From Planctomycetaceae bacterium (GTDB lineage Bacteria > Planctomycetota > Planctomycetia > Pirellulales > Pirellulaceae), in contig PKCN01000271.1 of assembly GCA_002862205.1 (NCBI GenBank), positions 54,788 to 118,787 of the forward strand: DNA of 64,000 nt, read 5' to 3'. A program made the translations under genes and the position numbers. The notes beneath the pieces were generated by a model. The model did not search any database and was not told the origin of the DNA. It saw only the letters and a list, made by a program, of their open reading frames with translations. Shown in pieces: positions 17,488 to 26,473 of the stretch (its first letter is position 1; every line of letters starts with the position of its first letter).

Positions 17488-18375
17488 TCAATCAAGCACA
17501 TCATCTGACAAACGTTCACCGCCGTTCGCGGTGATCAAAGCTTCGAGCAAGATCGGATCGGTAGCTTCCGAAATGAAGTGTCCCCTTCCATCAACAGTGG
17601 CTACAGAGAAACCGCCATCAAGGACACCACCAAGTTGAGCGTAACCTCTTACTTGAAGACTTTGCACCTGAAAATCAATCGGCTCTGTCCAAAACCCTCC
17701 CCCCTGTCCGATAAGCTCGGTCTCTATCAGTAGCAGTGTTTGCCCCGTGTCATCGGTCACTTGGTCAGGTGACAATGGACCCGTAACTGGAAATAGCGTG
17801 CCCGGGCCTGTGATTAAAAAATAGTCCGATTTCTGACTGCCAGCGAAGCGTGACACCCTCTGATTCTGAAATACCAAGGGTAATCGATAGCAGACTTCCA
17901 TATTCGCAGCTGAATTCCAAGCCTGATCCACGTTGTATTTGCTATACAGCATGTTCTCGTTCAGATACGGCAAAATCAAAATGCGCCATGAATGCTTATT
18001 GCCCCCAACGGTGAACACGGGTGGTGGATAGGTTCCATGGTCACTCGCATAGGCATTCAACGCAGCTGAAATTTTTCTTAAATTTGAAATGGAATCGGCA
18101 CGCCCACGATTAGCAGTCATGCGTTGCACCGTACGACCACCAGCTCGAATCAACAGATAACCAACGCAAGCCAGGACTACCATAAAAAATCCGGCCCCGA
18201 TCAGCAGTGGCACAGAATACTTGCGCGGACGTCGGGAAGTCTGTTGTTCCGAAGTGTCAAAATCAGGAATCTGAATCGCCTTGCCACAGGTCACACATGT
18301 ACCATCGTGGCCGCTGTAACAATCATCTACCTGCGTTGAGGTCTGACAATTGGGACAAGTAAATAGAAAGGGCAT
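17488..18375 (-). CDS. Zinc-ribbon membrane protein with DUF1559-like (pseudopilin-type) domain
   Basis: 296 residues from ATG 18375 (a TTG at 18387 is also possible). The N-terminus MPFLFTCPNCQTSTQVDDCY to GTCVTCGKAIQIPDF has two CxxC pairs and looks like a zinc ribbon. A membrane segment follows at ~54-78 (PLLIGAGFFMVVLACVGYLL). The outer domain contains SNLRKISAALNAYASDHGTYPPPV, HSWRILILPYLNENMLYSKYN and DGRGHFISEATDP, typical of the very large planctomycete DUF1559 group, whose function is not known. A link to the neighbouring genes is not evident. Confidence 0.78.
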   Translation of the reverse strand: MPFLFTCPNCQTSTQVDDCYSGHDGTCVTCGKAIQIPDFDTSEQQTSRRPRKYSVPLLIGAGFFMVVLACVGYLLIRAGGRTVQRMTANRGRADSISNLRKISAALNAYASDHGTYPPPVFTVGGNKHSWRILILPYLNENMLYSKYNVDQAWNSAANMEVCYRLPLVFQNQRVSRFAGSQKSDYFLITGPGTLFPVTGPLSPDQVTDDTGQTLLLIETELIGQGGGFWTEPIDFQVQSLQVRGYAQLGGVLDGGFSVATVDGRGHFISEATDPILLEALITANGGERLSDDVLD

Positions 18376-18586
18376 GATCAGTACCAAATCGATTGCAGAA
18401 ATAGGGTGTTGAAAATGGAAAGACAGCTTGACGCGTCTGCTGGATCCACCGACAAGTCTCTGCTGAAATCACTGGATTAGGGGCATGCCGGTACTCAGAG
18501 TTTAACAAATGGAACTGAACTTGCATAAACTCATAAGCATCGCTCCACTGCCCATTCACCAGCCATTTTAGATTTGGAGCTCACAC

Positions 18587-19030
18587 ATGCGAGTTGTCCT
18601 GCAAAGAGTCACTTCCGCGAAAGTCGTTGTCGACCAGAACACCGTGGGCCAAATCCGTCATGGCTTGCTCGTTCTGATAGGAATTGCAAAAGGAGACACC
18701 ACGGCTGAGGCTGACTGGCTCGCGAAGAAAACCTCTGAACTTCGAATCTTTGAAGACGACAACGCTAAAATGAATCTTTCCGTTGTCGATACCGGTGGGG
18801 CAGCCCTTGTGGTCAGCCAATTCACGCTGCTGGCTAACTGCCAGAAAGGACGCCGCCCAGCATTCACGGAGGCAGCGGCACCAGAACATGCCAACCAACT
18901 TTACGAACACTACGCCGAAGCACTCCGTGCTCAGGGAATCAGAGTAGAGCAGGGCACTTTTGGTGCAGACATGCAGGTTTCATTGACCAACGATGGCCCG
19001 GTCACCATTGTGATTGATCGAGAACCATGA
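18587..19030 (+). CDS. dtd: D-aminoacyl-tRNA deacylase
   Basis: Removes D-amino acids (and glycine from tRNA-Ala) mischarged on tRNA. 147 residues, the usual size. The family motifs SQFTLLANCQKGRRPAFTEAA (~78-98) and NDGPVTIVID, carrying the Gly-cisPro-type element, are present. ATG at 18587 is preceded by GGAG 8 nt upstream. Convergent with the following membrane-hydrolase gene, 31 bp apart. Confidence 0.95.
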   Translation: MRVVLQRVTSAKVVVDQNTVGQIRHGLLVLIGIAKGDTTAEADWLAKKTSELRIFEDDNAKMNLSVVDTGGAALVVSQFTLLANCQKGRRPAFTEAAAPEHANQLYEHYAEALRAQGIRVEQGTFGADMQVSLTNDGPVTIVIDREP

Positions 19031-19061
19031 AACTAATTTCGGTGTCGAGGAGGCGTCATAT

Positions 19062-19784
19062 TCAACGCCAAGGCATCCACTTTTCAAAATCAATGCCTTG
19101 CCTCGGTTGGGCAATGTAAGTCTGCTCCTGACGTGTACGATTTCGGATCCGATCCGCCACACCTCCGTCCCCCCAAGCAAGCCACAGCAAAATGAAAAGC
19201 TTGCCGTAAACAGAAATATTGCCGAGCTTACTCTTGCTGAAAAACTTCAATGCAGTCCCAAATGACTTCTTCAAGCGGAAGCCATGACTCATGTCGATAC
19301 TCCAGATCTCATCCATACAAAGATGCACGGTAAAACCAAGTACCACAGCGAGACTTTTATAAATACGGACTGCCTCACTTTGACAAGGCATCAACAGATA
19401 CGCCAACAAGCCTGCAGATGCCGCCGCTGGAATACTGTGCCACATTCCACGATGCACCGTGTAACGCTTGAAAAATTCGATCGCGACAAATCTGATTCCC
19501 AAGTAAAGCAGCATGGCTGCCAAAGCCATCGCTTCATGCGAAAAGCCAAGATCCTTGAATCGCTCGATCATCAGGATGGGAACAATCGCTGCGACAAACA
19601 TGCTTGTCTCTCGCAATGGAACGCCAGAATCACTGTCCAAGTCTGGTAGCATCCCACTGACAGCACACAAACCGCCAGCAAGCATGCCATTCTCAATCGA
19701 CATCGACTGCGTAGCGATCCCCCAATAGCCGTACCCAATTCCGACCAGGGTGCTTCCGGTAATGTGTGACTTGAAATCAGCCAA
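19062..19784 (-). CDS. Membrane-bound metal-dependent hydrolase (DUF457/YdjM type)
   Basis: About 240 residues with four or five hydrophobic segments. The DUF457 signature residues are visible: SGMLPDLDSDSGVP (metal-binding Asp cluster) and HRGMWHSIP. The start is probably TTG at 19784, giving an N-terminus of the form (M)ADFKSHITGSTLVGIGYGYW that resembles family members; a TTG at 19850 would add 22 residues of no clear origin. The C-terminal ~45 residues are hydrophilic. Substrate is unknown for the family. Alone on its strand between dtd and cvpA-like. Confidence 0.75.
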   Translation of the reverse strand: MADFKSHITGSTLVGIGYGYWGIATQSMSIENGMLAGGLCAVSGMLPDLDSDSGVPLRETSMFVAAIVPILMIERFKDLGFSHEAMALAAMLLYLGIRFVAIEFFKRYTVHRGMWHSIPAAASAGLLAYLLMPCQSEAVRIYKSLAVVLGFTVHLCMDEIWSIDMSHGFRLKKSFGTALKFFSKSKLGNISVYGKLFILLWLAWGDGGVADRIRNRTRQEQTYIAQPRQGIDFEKWMPWR

Positions 19785-20040
19785 GGCAAGCTCGACGCTA
19801 GAGAATGGATAACAGAGGAAATCAAAGCCAAAGCTTCTCAGCTCGTGCAAGACCTCTCATCTGGGTCATATAAAAAGTCATTGCTTCACGCCAAGCCGAA
19901 TTGCCACCAAACTGGCTCGATTGACCTTCGACTGATCTCCCACTGTCGCTATAGTCCGACTACCGATGGGCTCTCACGCTATTGCTTGCAATTGAAACGC
20001 CTTTCCTAAACTAACTTCCTGCGCCTTATTTTTTGCACGG

Positions 20041-20757
20041 ATGCAACAGATGGAGACTTATGACATCATCATGCTGGTCGTCATCGTCGGTGCGACATTG
20101 TTTGGTGCGATTAAGGGCTTTGCTTGGCAACTGGCATCCATTGCGTCGATCGTGATCAGCTACATGGTTGCCTACAAATATCGAGAGCCTATCAGCGAGT
20201 CCATACAAGCGGATCCGCCTTGGGATCGCTTCCTCGCCATGCTGATTTTGTACATTGGCACCTCACTCCTGATTTGGGTCGCTTTTCGCATGGTGCGCGG
20301 TAGCATCGACCGCATGAAATTGAAAGAATTCGACCGTCAGATCGGTGCTTTATTCGGTCTGGCAAAAGGTGCCTTGTACTGCACTTTGATCACCTTATTC
20401 GCGGTCACGCTCTCAGGTGACCGAATTCGCGAAGCCGTTGTGCAAAGCAAGAGTGGCAACTACATCGCGAATGTGCTGAACCGTAGCGATTCGGTCATAC
20501 CCGAAGAACTGCATGAGGTGGTCCAACCCTATCTCGATCGTTTCAACACGAAATTTGACGAAACGGAAGACAATTCGACGACCGCGACGGAATGGATGGC
20601 AGAAGGCGCCCGGGACCTGAAATCGAAATTTACGGGTAATGGCTCCAAGGGAAGCATTCTTCAGCCCGCCGGCACGGCCATCCGCCCCGCTACGGGAGCA
20701 ACGTCTTGGCCCAACCAACAAGCCATGCAGCCAAGCGGAAATGGCTTTCAACGTTGA
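20041..20757 (+). CDS. CvpA family membrane protein
   Basis: 238 residues. Four hydrophobic segments in the first ~130 residues (IIMLVVIVGATLFGAIKGF, IASIVISYMVAY, MLILYIGTSLLIWVAF, GALYCTLITLFAV) with the family-typical GAIKGFAWQL and DRQIGALFGLAKG. CvpA proteins affect colicin V production and cell-envelope homeostasis in other bacteria; the molecular role is unclear. The C-terminal ~75 residues are polar and low in complexity. Start ATG 20041 or the ATG nine bases later. Confidence 0.82.
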   Translation: MQQMETYDIIMLVVIVGATLFGAIKGFAWQLASIASIVISYMVAYKYREPISESIQADPPWDRFLAMLILYIGTSLLIWVAFRMVRGSIDRMKLKEFDRQIGALFGLAKGALYCTLITLFAVTLSGDRIREAVVQSKSGNYIANVLNRSDSVIPEELHEVVQPYLDRFNTKFDETEDNSTTATEWMAEGARDLKSKFTGNGSKGSILQPAGTAIRPATGATSWPNQQAMQPSGNGFQR

Positions 20758-21379
20758 GCCTCAAACCATGACTGACGTCAGCATCAACGCAATCTCCTGA
20801 AGCTCAAGTTGCTGACCCGTCACACGACAGGACGCACCGAGTGGAATCATGATTTGCTAAGCTGACTTATCTTTGCACCGCGAACGAGTTAGCATCGGGG
20901 CAAAGCAGCAAGCCAGAAGTCAAATCGACTTCAATACATGGTTTCAGCCACCCCGAATACAACATAAGGGTCATTATCGGACGTTGGTAATACGACAAAA
21001 ACGCCGTTAAATCGATAGCCGATCGTTGCACCGCTTCGGTCAACCTGCAGCTTCAGCACTCGCTGCAGGCCAATACAGACTCCAGCTCAGTTCGTTTTGT
21101 TCGCTTGCCAGACGTCAACAACAGTGATGACTTCATTGTGAATCTGCCGCGCACAAATACGGATCAATTCCCGAGCCTGAGGCCCGATCTGAGCCGAGGA
21201 AGACAATGACAACGTTGCTCAAGAACAGCAGCGATGATTGATAGCGGCAACGATAAAGATCAGCAGAAAGACAAAACGCGGGCTGTGATTAAAACCGTGA
21301 TTTAAGAAAACGCATTGGCTGCAATTCATTGCAGCCAGCGGATTGATGAGGATCTAGGAACTTGGCCGCATCCTGAAAA
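20758..21379. other. Long intergenic region without a recognised gene
   Basis: About 620 bp between the CvpA gene and accA. The minus strand stays open from 21218 to a stop at 21087 without a good start; its translation (core RELIRICARQIHNEVITVVD) looks somewhat protein-like and may be a relic. The accA terminator lies at 21307-21337. Nothing else is recognised. Confidence 0.4.
21307..21337 (-). terminator. Probable intrinsic terminator of accA
   Basis: Near-perfect palindrome TGGCTGCAAT-GA-ATTGCAGCCA (21316-21337 on the transcript) followed by AATGCG and TTTT. It lies about 45 nt after the accA stop on the same strand. The U-run is short and interrupted, so efficiency is uncertain. Confidence 0.55.
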
Positions 21380-22354
21380 TCACGCTTCAGCCGGTGTTTC
21401 TTCCAGAAACACGCCAATGCGTCGAAACTTCTCATAGCGTTCGTCAACCAATTCATCTGTCGTTTTGGCTTCCAATTCTCCCAGTGTGCGGGACAAATAA
21501 GACTTCAGCCGCGACGCCATTTGATGGTGGTCACGATGAGCACCGCCCAAAGGTTCCTGCAGCACATCATCGACCACTCCTAGCCGTGACAAATCATCAC
21601 TTGTAAATCGCAAGGCAGCAGCAGCTTTAGGGGCATGCTCATGACTTTTCCAAAGAATTCCCGCACAACCTTCGGGACTGATGACGCTGTAGTAGGCATG
21701 CTGCAAAACCGCAACGCGATCACCAACCCCAATACCCAAAGCCCCACCCGAACCACCTTCCCCAATCACGATGCAGATGACGGGCGTCTTCAAGCGGCTC
21801 ATTTTAAACATGCTTTCAGCGATCACCTGTGCTTGCCCGCGTTCTTCAGCGCCTATACCTGGATAGGCCCCTGGAGTATCAATGAAGCAAATGAGAGGCA
21901 GCTGATATTTCTCCGCAAGACGCATCTTGCTCATCGCCTTTCGGTAGCCTTCCGGATGTGCACACCCAAAATGGCAGGCTGCCCGCTCTTTGTAGGTTCG
22001 CCCCTTCTGGTGCCCGAGCACCATGACTTTGAAACGATCAAGCTTGGCAAAACCCGCCAGCATTGCTCGATCATCGCCAAAGTGCTTATCACCGTGCAAC
22101 TCGACAAAATCATCGAAGGCAAGGTTCAGATAGTCTCGTGTGTACGGCCGGTTTTTATGACGTGCAACCTGCACGGTCTGCCACGCGTCCAGCGAACTGT
22201 AAGTTTCCCTGAGTTGCTTGACTAACTCTAACCTGAGAGTCCGAATCTCATTCTCGATATCGCCACTGCGGTCTGTTTCGCGTTCGAGCAAAGCAATCCG
22301 ATTTTCGAGATCAGCAATATCATTTTCAAATTCCAATCCAGGACCGGCACTCAT
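21380..22354 (-). CDS. accA: Acetyl-CoA carboxylase carboxyltransferase, alpha subunit
   Basis: Transfers the carboxyl group from carboxybiotin to acetyl-CoA in fatty-acid synthesis, together with AccD. 324 residues. The N-terminal coiled-coil like stretch (LENRIALLERETDRSGDIE) and the catalytic part with FAKLDRFKVMVLGHQKGRT, FIDTPGAYPGIGAEERGQ and IGEGGSGGALGIGVGD are typical. ATG start at 22354. accD and the biotin subunits are not in the window. A palindromic terminator follows the gene. Confidence 0.96.
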   Translation of the reverse strand: MSAGPGLEFENDIADLENRIALLERETDRSGDIENEIRTLRLELVKQLRETYSSLDAWQTVQVARHKNRPYTRDYLNLAFDDFVELHGDKHFGDDRAMLAGFAKLDRFKVMVLGHQKGRTYKERAACHFGCAHPEGYRKAMSKMRLAEKYQLPLICFIDTPGAYPGIGAEERGQAQVIAESMFKMSRLKTPVICIVIGEGGSGGALGIGVGDRVAVLQHAYYSVISPEGCAGILWKSHEHAPKAAAALRFTSDDLSRLGVVDDVLQEPLGGAHRDHHQMASRLKSYLSRTLGELEAKTTDELVDERYEKFRRIGVFLEETPAEA

Positions 22355-22496
22355 ATCAACTCATCACTTTCAAGCTTTTGTTTTTATTGTAAATGCTGTC
22401 ACCAGCATCTCACTGGCAATTTTTTGGGAACCGCTTCACAGCCAACTCTGTTTTCGCTTTCCCTTATCGAATCCCATTTTCGACGATCAGAAATCA

Positions 22497-23432
22497 CTAC
22501 CCGTCGAGGCCCGGATCTGGTTGCCCTTTACGCAGCATATCGTCGGCACCCTTGATACCAGGCATCGAATCAAAAACGCTTACCTCGGGTCTTCTCGGCC
22601 TCTTCCTGAAAACTTGGGTACCCCGAAAGACCTTCAGGAATTCCCACATCGATGCTGGCCTTCCATCCTGTTTCTTGGCCATCATGCTCTTGACCAAGTC
22701 GGCAAACTCACGAGTCACATTGTCATTGTGAACAATTGGACTGGGAATGGATGCATTGAGATGTTTTGACAGCAGGTCATTCGGCGTGTCACCTGTATAG
22801 GGCGGCTTGCCCGTACAAAGCTCATACAAAACACAGCCGAAAGCATAGACATCAGTACGTTCATCACACTTTTTCTTGCGTATTTGTTCGGGAGCCATGT
22901 AACTGCGAGTTCCTTTGGCAACCTTGCTCTTGAACAATTGACCAAGAGCACCTTTTTTCTTTTCAGCGATCGTGAAGTCAATCAACTTGACGGTGCCGTC
23001 ACGGCCGACGAGGAAGTTATCCGGCTTTACATCAAGATGGATCCAATTCTTGGTATGCATGTAATACAAACCCTCAGCCGACTGCTCAACAATACGGTCG
23101 AGCATGAACGCCAGTGAATCAGGACCGCGACGCAATGCCTGTTTCATGTTCATTTCACTGAACAACTCCATCACCAAGCAGGGGCGTCCTGAATCCTCGC
23201 GATATTCCATGACATTGATCACGCGAGGATTCTTGAGATCTTTAGCGACGTTGTACTCGTGTTTGAGCAGTGTAATTTCGCTTTTGTTGGTCGACAGCGA
23301 CTGTTTCAGCATCTTCAGGGCAACTCGCCCGTGCTCATGTTCTTCGATCGCCTCCCAAACCTCGGCCGTACTTCCCACTCGAATCAGGCGAGCAAGTCGG
23401 TAAGGCCCAATAAAATCGCGACTCTTGGTCAT
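22497..23432 (-). CDS. Soluble Ser/Thr protein kinase with altered HRD and DFG motifs
   Basis: 311 residues, a single Hanks-type kinase domain plus a short basic tail; no membrane segment. Lys40 (VALKMLK) is the expected ATP-anchoring lysine. The catalytic loop reads IHLDVKPDN (His131-Asn139), with Leu in place of the Arg of HRD, and the metal-binding motif reads DFT (152-154) instead of DFG. The catalytic Asp, Lys and Asn are kept, so activity is plausible, but lack of the HRD arginine suggests it is not controlled by activation-loop phosphorylation. The glycine loop LIRVGSTAEVWEA is also poor in glycine. Targets unknown. Confidence 0.88.
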   Translation of the reverse strand: MTKSRDFIGPYRLARLIRVGSTAEVWEAIEEHEHGRVALKMLKQSLSTNKSEITLLKHEYNVAKDLKNPRVINVMEYREDSGRPCLVMELFSEMNMKQALRRGPDSLAFMLDRIVEQSAEGLYYMHTKNWIHLDVKPDNFLVGRDGTVKLIDFTIAEKKKGALGQLFKSKVAKGTRSYMAPEQIRKKKCDERTDVYAFGCVLYELCTGKPPYTGDTPNDLLSKHLNASIPSPIVHNDNVTREFADLVKSMMAKKQDGRPASMWEFLKVFRGTQVFRKRPRRPEVSVFDSMPGIKGADDMLRKGQPDPGLDG

Positions 23433-23696
23433 GTTGTCTTTCGGATGCCGGGGATCGAAACGGGGAAACCTGGGGCTGATACTTCACGCAGGCCCAATGT
23501 CCCCCGCGCCCATCTATGATAGTTGAGGAAATCGGAAACCTGAAAGGCCACCCCGGCACAACATTCCCGAAACACGAGCCAGATCTTGAAAATCGCGTGC
23601 CCTACCCTGTTCCTGTGATGACTTGGGGATCTGTCAAATCTACCCAACAGCGGCTTAAATGCGGAAAACCAACAAATCCCGAGAACTGGGATCCGA

Positions 23697-24857
23697 TCAG
23701 TTTTTCGCAATCTGGTCCAGATAAACTTCTCGGACCCGGGTGGTCATCGTTCGGTGATCAAACTGCTCGGTAAACCTCCGCTGACCCTCTTGCCCCAGTT
23801 GTTGACGCAGATCCCCATCCAAAGCCAGTTTTTCGAGAGCTTGCGACAACGCCGAAACATCCTGAGCAGGAACCAGAAATCCTGTCTGCCCGGTGATCGT
23901 TACCTCCCGAGCCCCATCAACGTCGTAGCTGACAACAGGCAAGCCAGCAATCAACGCCTGCGGCAAAGCTCTCGCAAGCCCTTCGCGGTAAGAGGCATGG
24001 ACCAAAGCATCCATTCCACCGATCAACTTTGGTACTTCACTCGGTGGCACGAGTCCAGCAAAGACAAAGTGCTTTGACAAACCGAGTTCTTCAATCTGAT
24101 GCGTGAGTGACTCTCGCAAAATTCCATCGCCTACCAGCAGAAAACGAACATTGGGCTGACTTCTCACGACAGGGATAGCAGCATTGATGAGGTCCTGATG
24201 CCCCTTGAGGTGGAATAACCTCGCAATTTTTCCAATCACCACATGTTGATCTTCAAACCCGTACGCTCCACGTACAGCGGCGCGATGATCTTTGGCTTGG
24301 GTAAATGGCTCAACATTCATACCGCTGTAGATCGTCGTGAATTTTTCACGAGGAGCCACGCCAGCCTCAACCATTAATTCAGTCATGGCATCGGCAACTG
24401 AGATCAAGTGGTGACAGCGAGCTGCGGCCCACCGCTCACAGCTCCGAAAAAATGCCCTTGCCAAAGACGATTGGTACGGATGAAACGGTGCTCCATGAAT
24501 CGTATGCACCACTGCCGGCACACGCTGTTTCCATGCTGCTCGTCGGCCCAACAGTCCACCCTTGGCACTATGTGTGTGCACAACATCAGGCTTGTATTCC
24601 ATCAATGCTTGACTGATTTCACGACTGGCCAACCAATCCCACTTGGGATGGATATCGCGACGCAAACTGGGAAGCACCTTCACTGGCAACTCCCCTGCCC
24701 TGCCCTGACTCAAAAGGTCACCCTCAGGCCCCAACGCTGGTCCGGTAATCAGCAGCACGTCATCGCCATGTTCCCGCATCAAACCGAGACAATTGAGAAG
24801 CGTATTTTCCTGTGCTCCACCGATGATCATGCGGGTGATAACGTGCGCAATCCTCAC
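23697..24857 (-). CDS. Glycosyltransferase, GT4 family
   Basis: Predicted retaining GT-B glycosyltransferase using a nucleotide sugar. The N-terminus RIAHVITRMIIGGAQENTLLN matches GT4 enzymes; HTHSAKGGLLGRRAA and the C-terminal donor site EGLARALPQALIAGLPVVSYDVDGARE are present, with the E-x7-E pattern. I prefer GTG 24857 because AGGGA lies 7 nt upstream and the protein then begins like family members; ATG 24887 would add ten residues. Sugar and acceptor cannot be told. No other polysaccharide gene is adjacent. Confidence 0.9.
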   Translation of the reverse strand: MRIAHVITRMIIGGAQENTLLNCLGLMREHGDDVLLITGPALGPEGDLLSQGRAGELPVKVLPSLRRDIHPKWDWLASREISQALMEYKPDVVHTHSAKGGLLGRRAAWKQRVPAVVHTIHGAPFHPYQSSLARAFFRSCERWAAARCHHLISVADAMTELMVEAGVAPREKFTTIYSGMNVEPFTQAKDHRAAVRGAYGFEDQHVVIGKIARLFHLKGHQDLINAAIPVVRSQPNVRFLLVGDGILRESLTHQIEELGLSKHFVFAGLVPPSEVPKLIGGMDALVHASYREGLARALPQALIAGLPVVSYDVDGAREVTITGQTGFLVPAQDVSALSQALEKLALDGDLRQQLGQEGQRRFTEQFDHRTMTTRVREVYLDQIAKN

Positions 24858-25015
24858 TTCATGTTCCCTGAAAAAAGAACGTCTCATAACAGTTCACGCT
24901 GCGACGCATCAATGAAAGCACAATCAGTACGTGACTGGGTCGCTACGGGATGCCACAGCATGGTTGCTGAAAACTGACATGGCAATGCGAAAGCTCCAAA
25001 TTGAAACTAACAGCC

Positions 25016-25050
25016 AAAAAAAAGGCGTCCTGCCACATGGGCAGAACGCC
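25016..25050 (-). terminator. Strong intrinsic terminator of the flhA-flhF-fliA unit
   Basis: On the minus-strand transcript GGCGUUCUGCC-CAUGU-GGCAGGACGCC (25024-25050) forms an 11-bp stem with one G-U pair and is followed directly by eight U. It lies 32 bp after the fliA stop, so it ends the flagellar operon. Confidence 0.92.
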
Positions 25051-25082
25051 AAAAATGCCGTATCAGCCAGCGATGTTATTCC

Positions 25083-25880
25083 TCAAGATCCAAACTCGAC
25101 CCTTCGATATCCCAACTGCTGCTGCAGTCGATTGACGATCGAAGTGTGCATTTGGCTCACACGCGATTCGGAAAGATCGAGCGTCGCTCCGATCTCTTTC
25201 ATGGTCAGTTCTTCATAATAATACAGAATGATGATCAATCGCTCGTTACGATTGAGACCTTTCGTGACAAGCCTCATCAGATCATTTTTCTGTACACGAC
25301 GAGTCGGGTCTTCACCCTTCTTGTCTTCCAGAATATCGATCTCACGCACGTCTTTGTAGCTATCCGTTTCGTACCACTTCTTGTTGAGTGAAACGACACC
25401 AACGGCGTTGGCATCGGATTGCATTTTCTCGACTTCCTTTACCGGCATTTCCATCTGCACGGAAATTTCCATAACAGTGGGTGCTCGGCCAAGGCGTGTT
25501 TCGAGCGTTTTCTTGGCAACGGCGAGTTTACTGGCTTTGCTACGCACAAGTCGTGGCACCCAGTCCATGGTGCGGAGTTCGTCTAGCATTGCACCTCGAA
25601 TACGAGGCACGCAGTAGGTTTCGAACTTGACACCGCGTTCCATGTCGAACGCGTCGATGGCATCCATCAGTCCAAAGATCCCTGCGCTGATCAAGTCATC
25701 CAACTCAACGCCATCAGGCAGTCGCTGCCAGATTCGTTCTCCGTTGTAACGAACCAGTGGCATGTATCGCTCAACCAGGCGGTTGCGAAGCGATTCGTAA
25801 TCTAATGAGTCCTTGTTGAGCTTCTTGAACGTCGTCCAGACTTGCAGGATCTCGTCGTCGGCTGTGGCTGTCGCTGCCAT
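25083..25880 (-). CDS. fliA: Flagellar sigma factor (sigma-28, FliA/WhiG type)
   Basis: Directs transcription of late flagellar genes. 265 residues with regions 2, 3 and 4: LDDLISAGIFGLMDAIDAFD and FETYCVPRIRGAMLDELRTMDWVPR (region 2 and the FliA-typical RIRGAMLDELR), SKASKLAVAKKTLETRLGRAP (region 3), and LNRNERLIIILYYYEELTMKEIGATLDLSESRVSQMH split across region 4. ATG 25880 is preceded by GGAGG 8 nt upstream. Last gene of the flhA-flhF cluster; an anti-sigma FlgM is not visible here. Confidence 0.95.
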   Translation of the reverse strand: MAATATADDEILQVWTTFKKLNKDSLDYESLRNRLVERYMPLVRYNGERIWQRLPDGVELDDLISAGIFGLMDAIDAFDMERGVKFETYCVPRIRGAMLDELRTMDWVPRLVRSKASKLAVAKKTLETRLGRAPTVMEISVQMEMPVKEVEKMQSDANAVGVVSLNKKWYETDSYKDVREIDILEDKKGEDPTRRVQKNDLMRLVTKGLNRNERLIIILYYYEELTMKEIGATLDLSESRVSQMHTSIVNRLQQQLGYRRVEFGS

Positions 25881-26048
25881 CCAATCCTCCGTGATGGTTA
25901 TAAATACCGCGGCATCTTACCGCGAAGAACAATCGAATCTTCGACCCGACTATTCGGTCATGATTGCTTTGCAGTCTCGACAGCATCCTTGCTGTTAAAA
26001 CTCCGCCGCGGTTTATTCTAAACGTTCCATTGGAGACATTTCTGTCCC

Positions 26049-26318
26049 TCAGTCACGCGTCGAACCTTTCTCTGTAAGTTCCGTGTCACTCAGTTCCTCT
26101 CGGTACCATTCAACACGCTTACGAAACGCCTGCTCGACTGCATCGCGGACGAGGACGTCTGCGATCCACCCTGCCATACCACCAACGACAGCAAAGACTG
26201 CCATAGCGGTGATTGCTTCCAAGGCAACGCTGCCCGTAGGTTCACCAAGGAGTGCGCCGCGAAATGCGACCAATCCCATTGCCAGTGCACCAAGTGAGGC
26301 TGCGAAGCTGCGGAACAA
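26049..26318 (-). CDS. Small membrane protein between flhF and fliA, function unknown
   Basis: 89 residues with two hydrophobic segments, ALAMGLVAFRGALLG region (~10-28) and ITAMAVFAVVGGMAGWIADVLV (~36-57), followed by a charged tail (FRKRVEWYREELSDTELTEKG). The only upstream start is a TTG at 26318 just after an in-frame stop some 14 codons earlier; an ATG at 26279 is the alternative. The position, between flhF and fliA on the same strand and upstream of a shared terminator, points to a flagellar role, but this is only inference from context. Confidence 0.65.
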   Translation of the reverse strand: MFRSFAASLGALAMGLVAFRGALLGEPTGSVALEAITAMAVFAVVGGMAGWIADVLVRDAVEQAFRKRVEWYREELSDTELTEKGSTRD

Positions 26319-26473
26319 TGTTTCGACAGTGGTATGAGTTTCAAGCGAGTATGTTTCCTAAGTTAAGCAACCGGTTGCTGAAAGATTACGCTCAAGTCGT
26401 TTTCGTTCAGCGCGAGTTGCTTCCTTTCTGTCTTCGGCGAGCCGACGTACAGTACGTTAGCTCTTTTCTGTCT

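Noticed and set aside
21087..21218. A 44-codon open stretch in the accA downstream region
   Set aside because: The translation looks faintly protein-like, but there is no acceptable start, no ribosome site and no recognised family; at most an old relic.
23676..23696. Hairpin ATCCC-N7-GGGAT after the glycosyltransferase gene as a terminator
   Set aside because: The stem is only 5 bp and it is followed by just three U; too weak to call.
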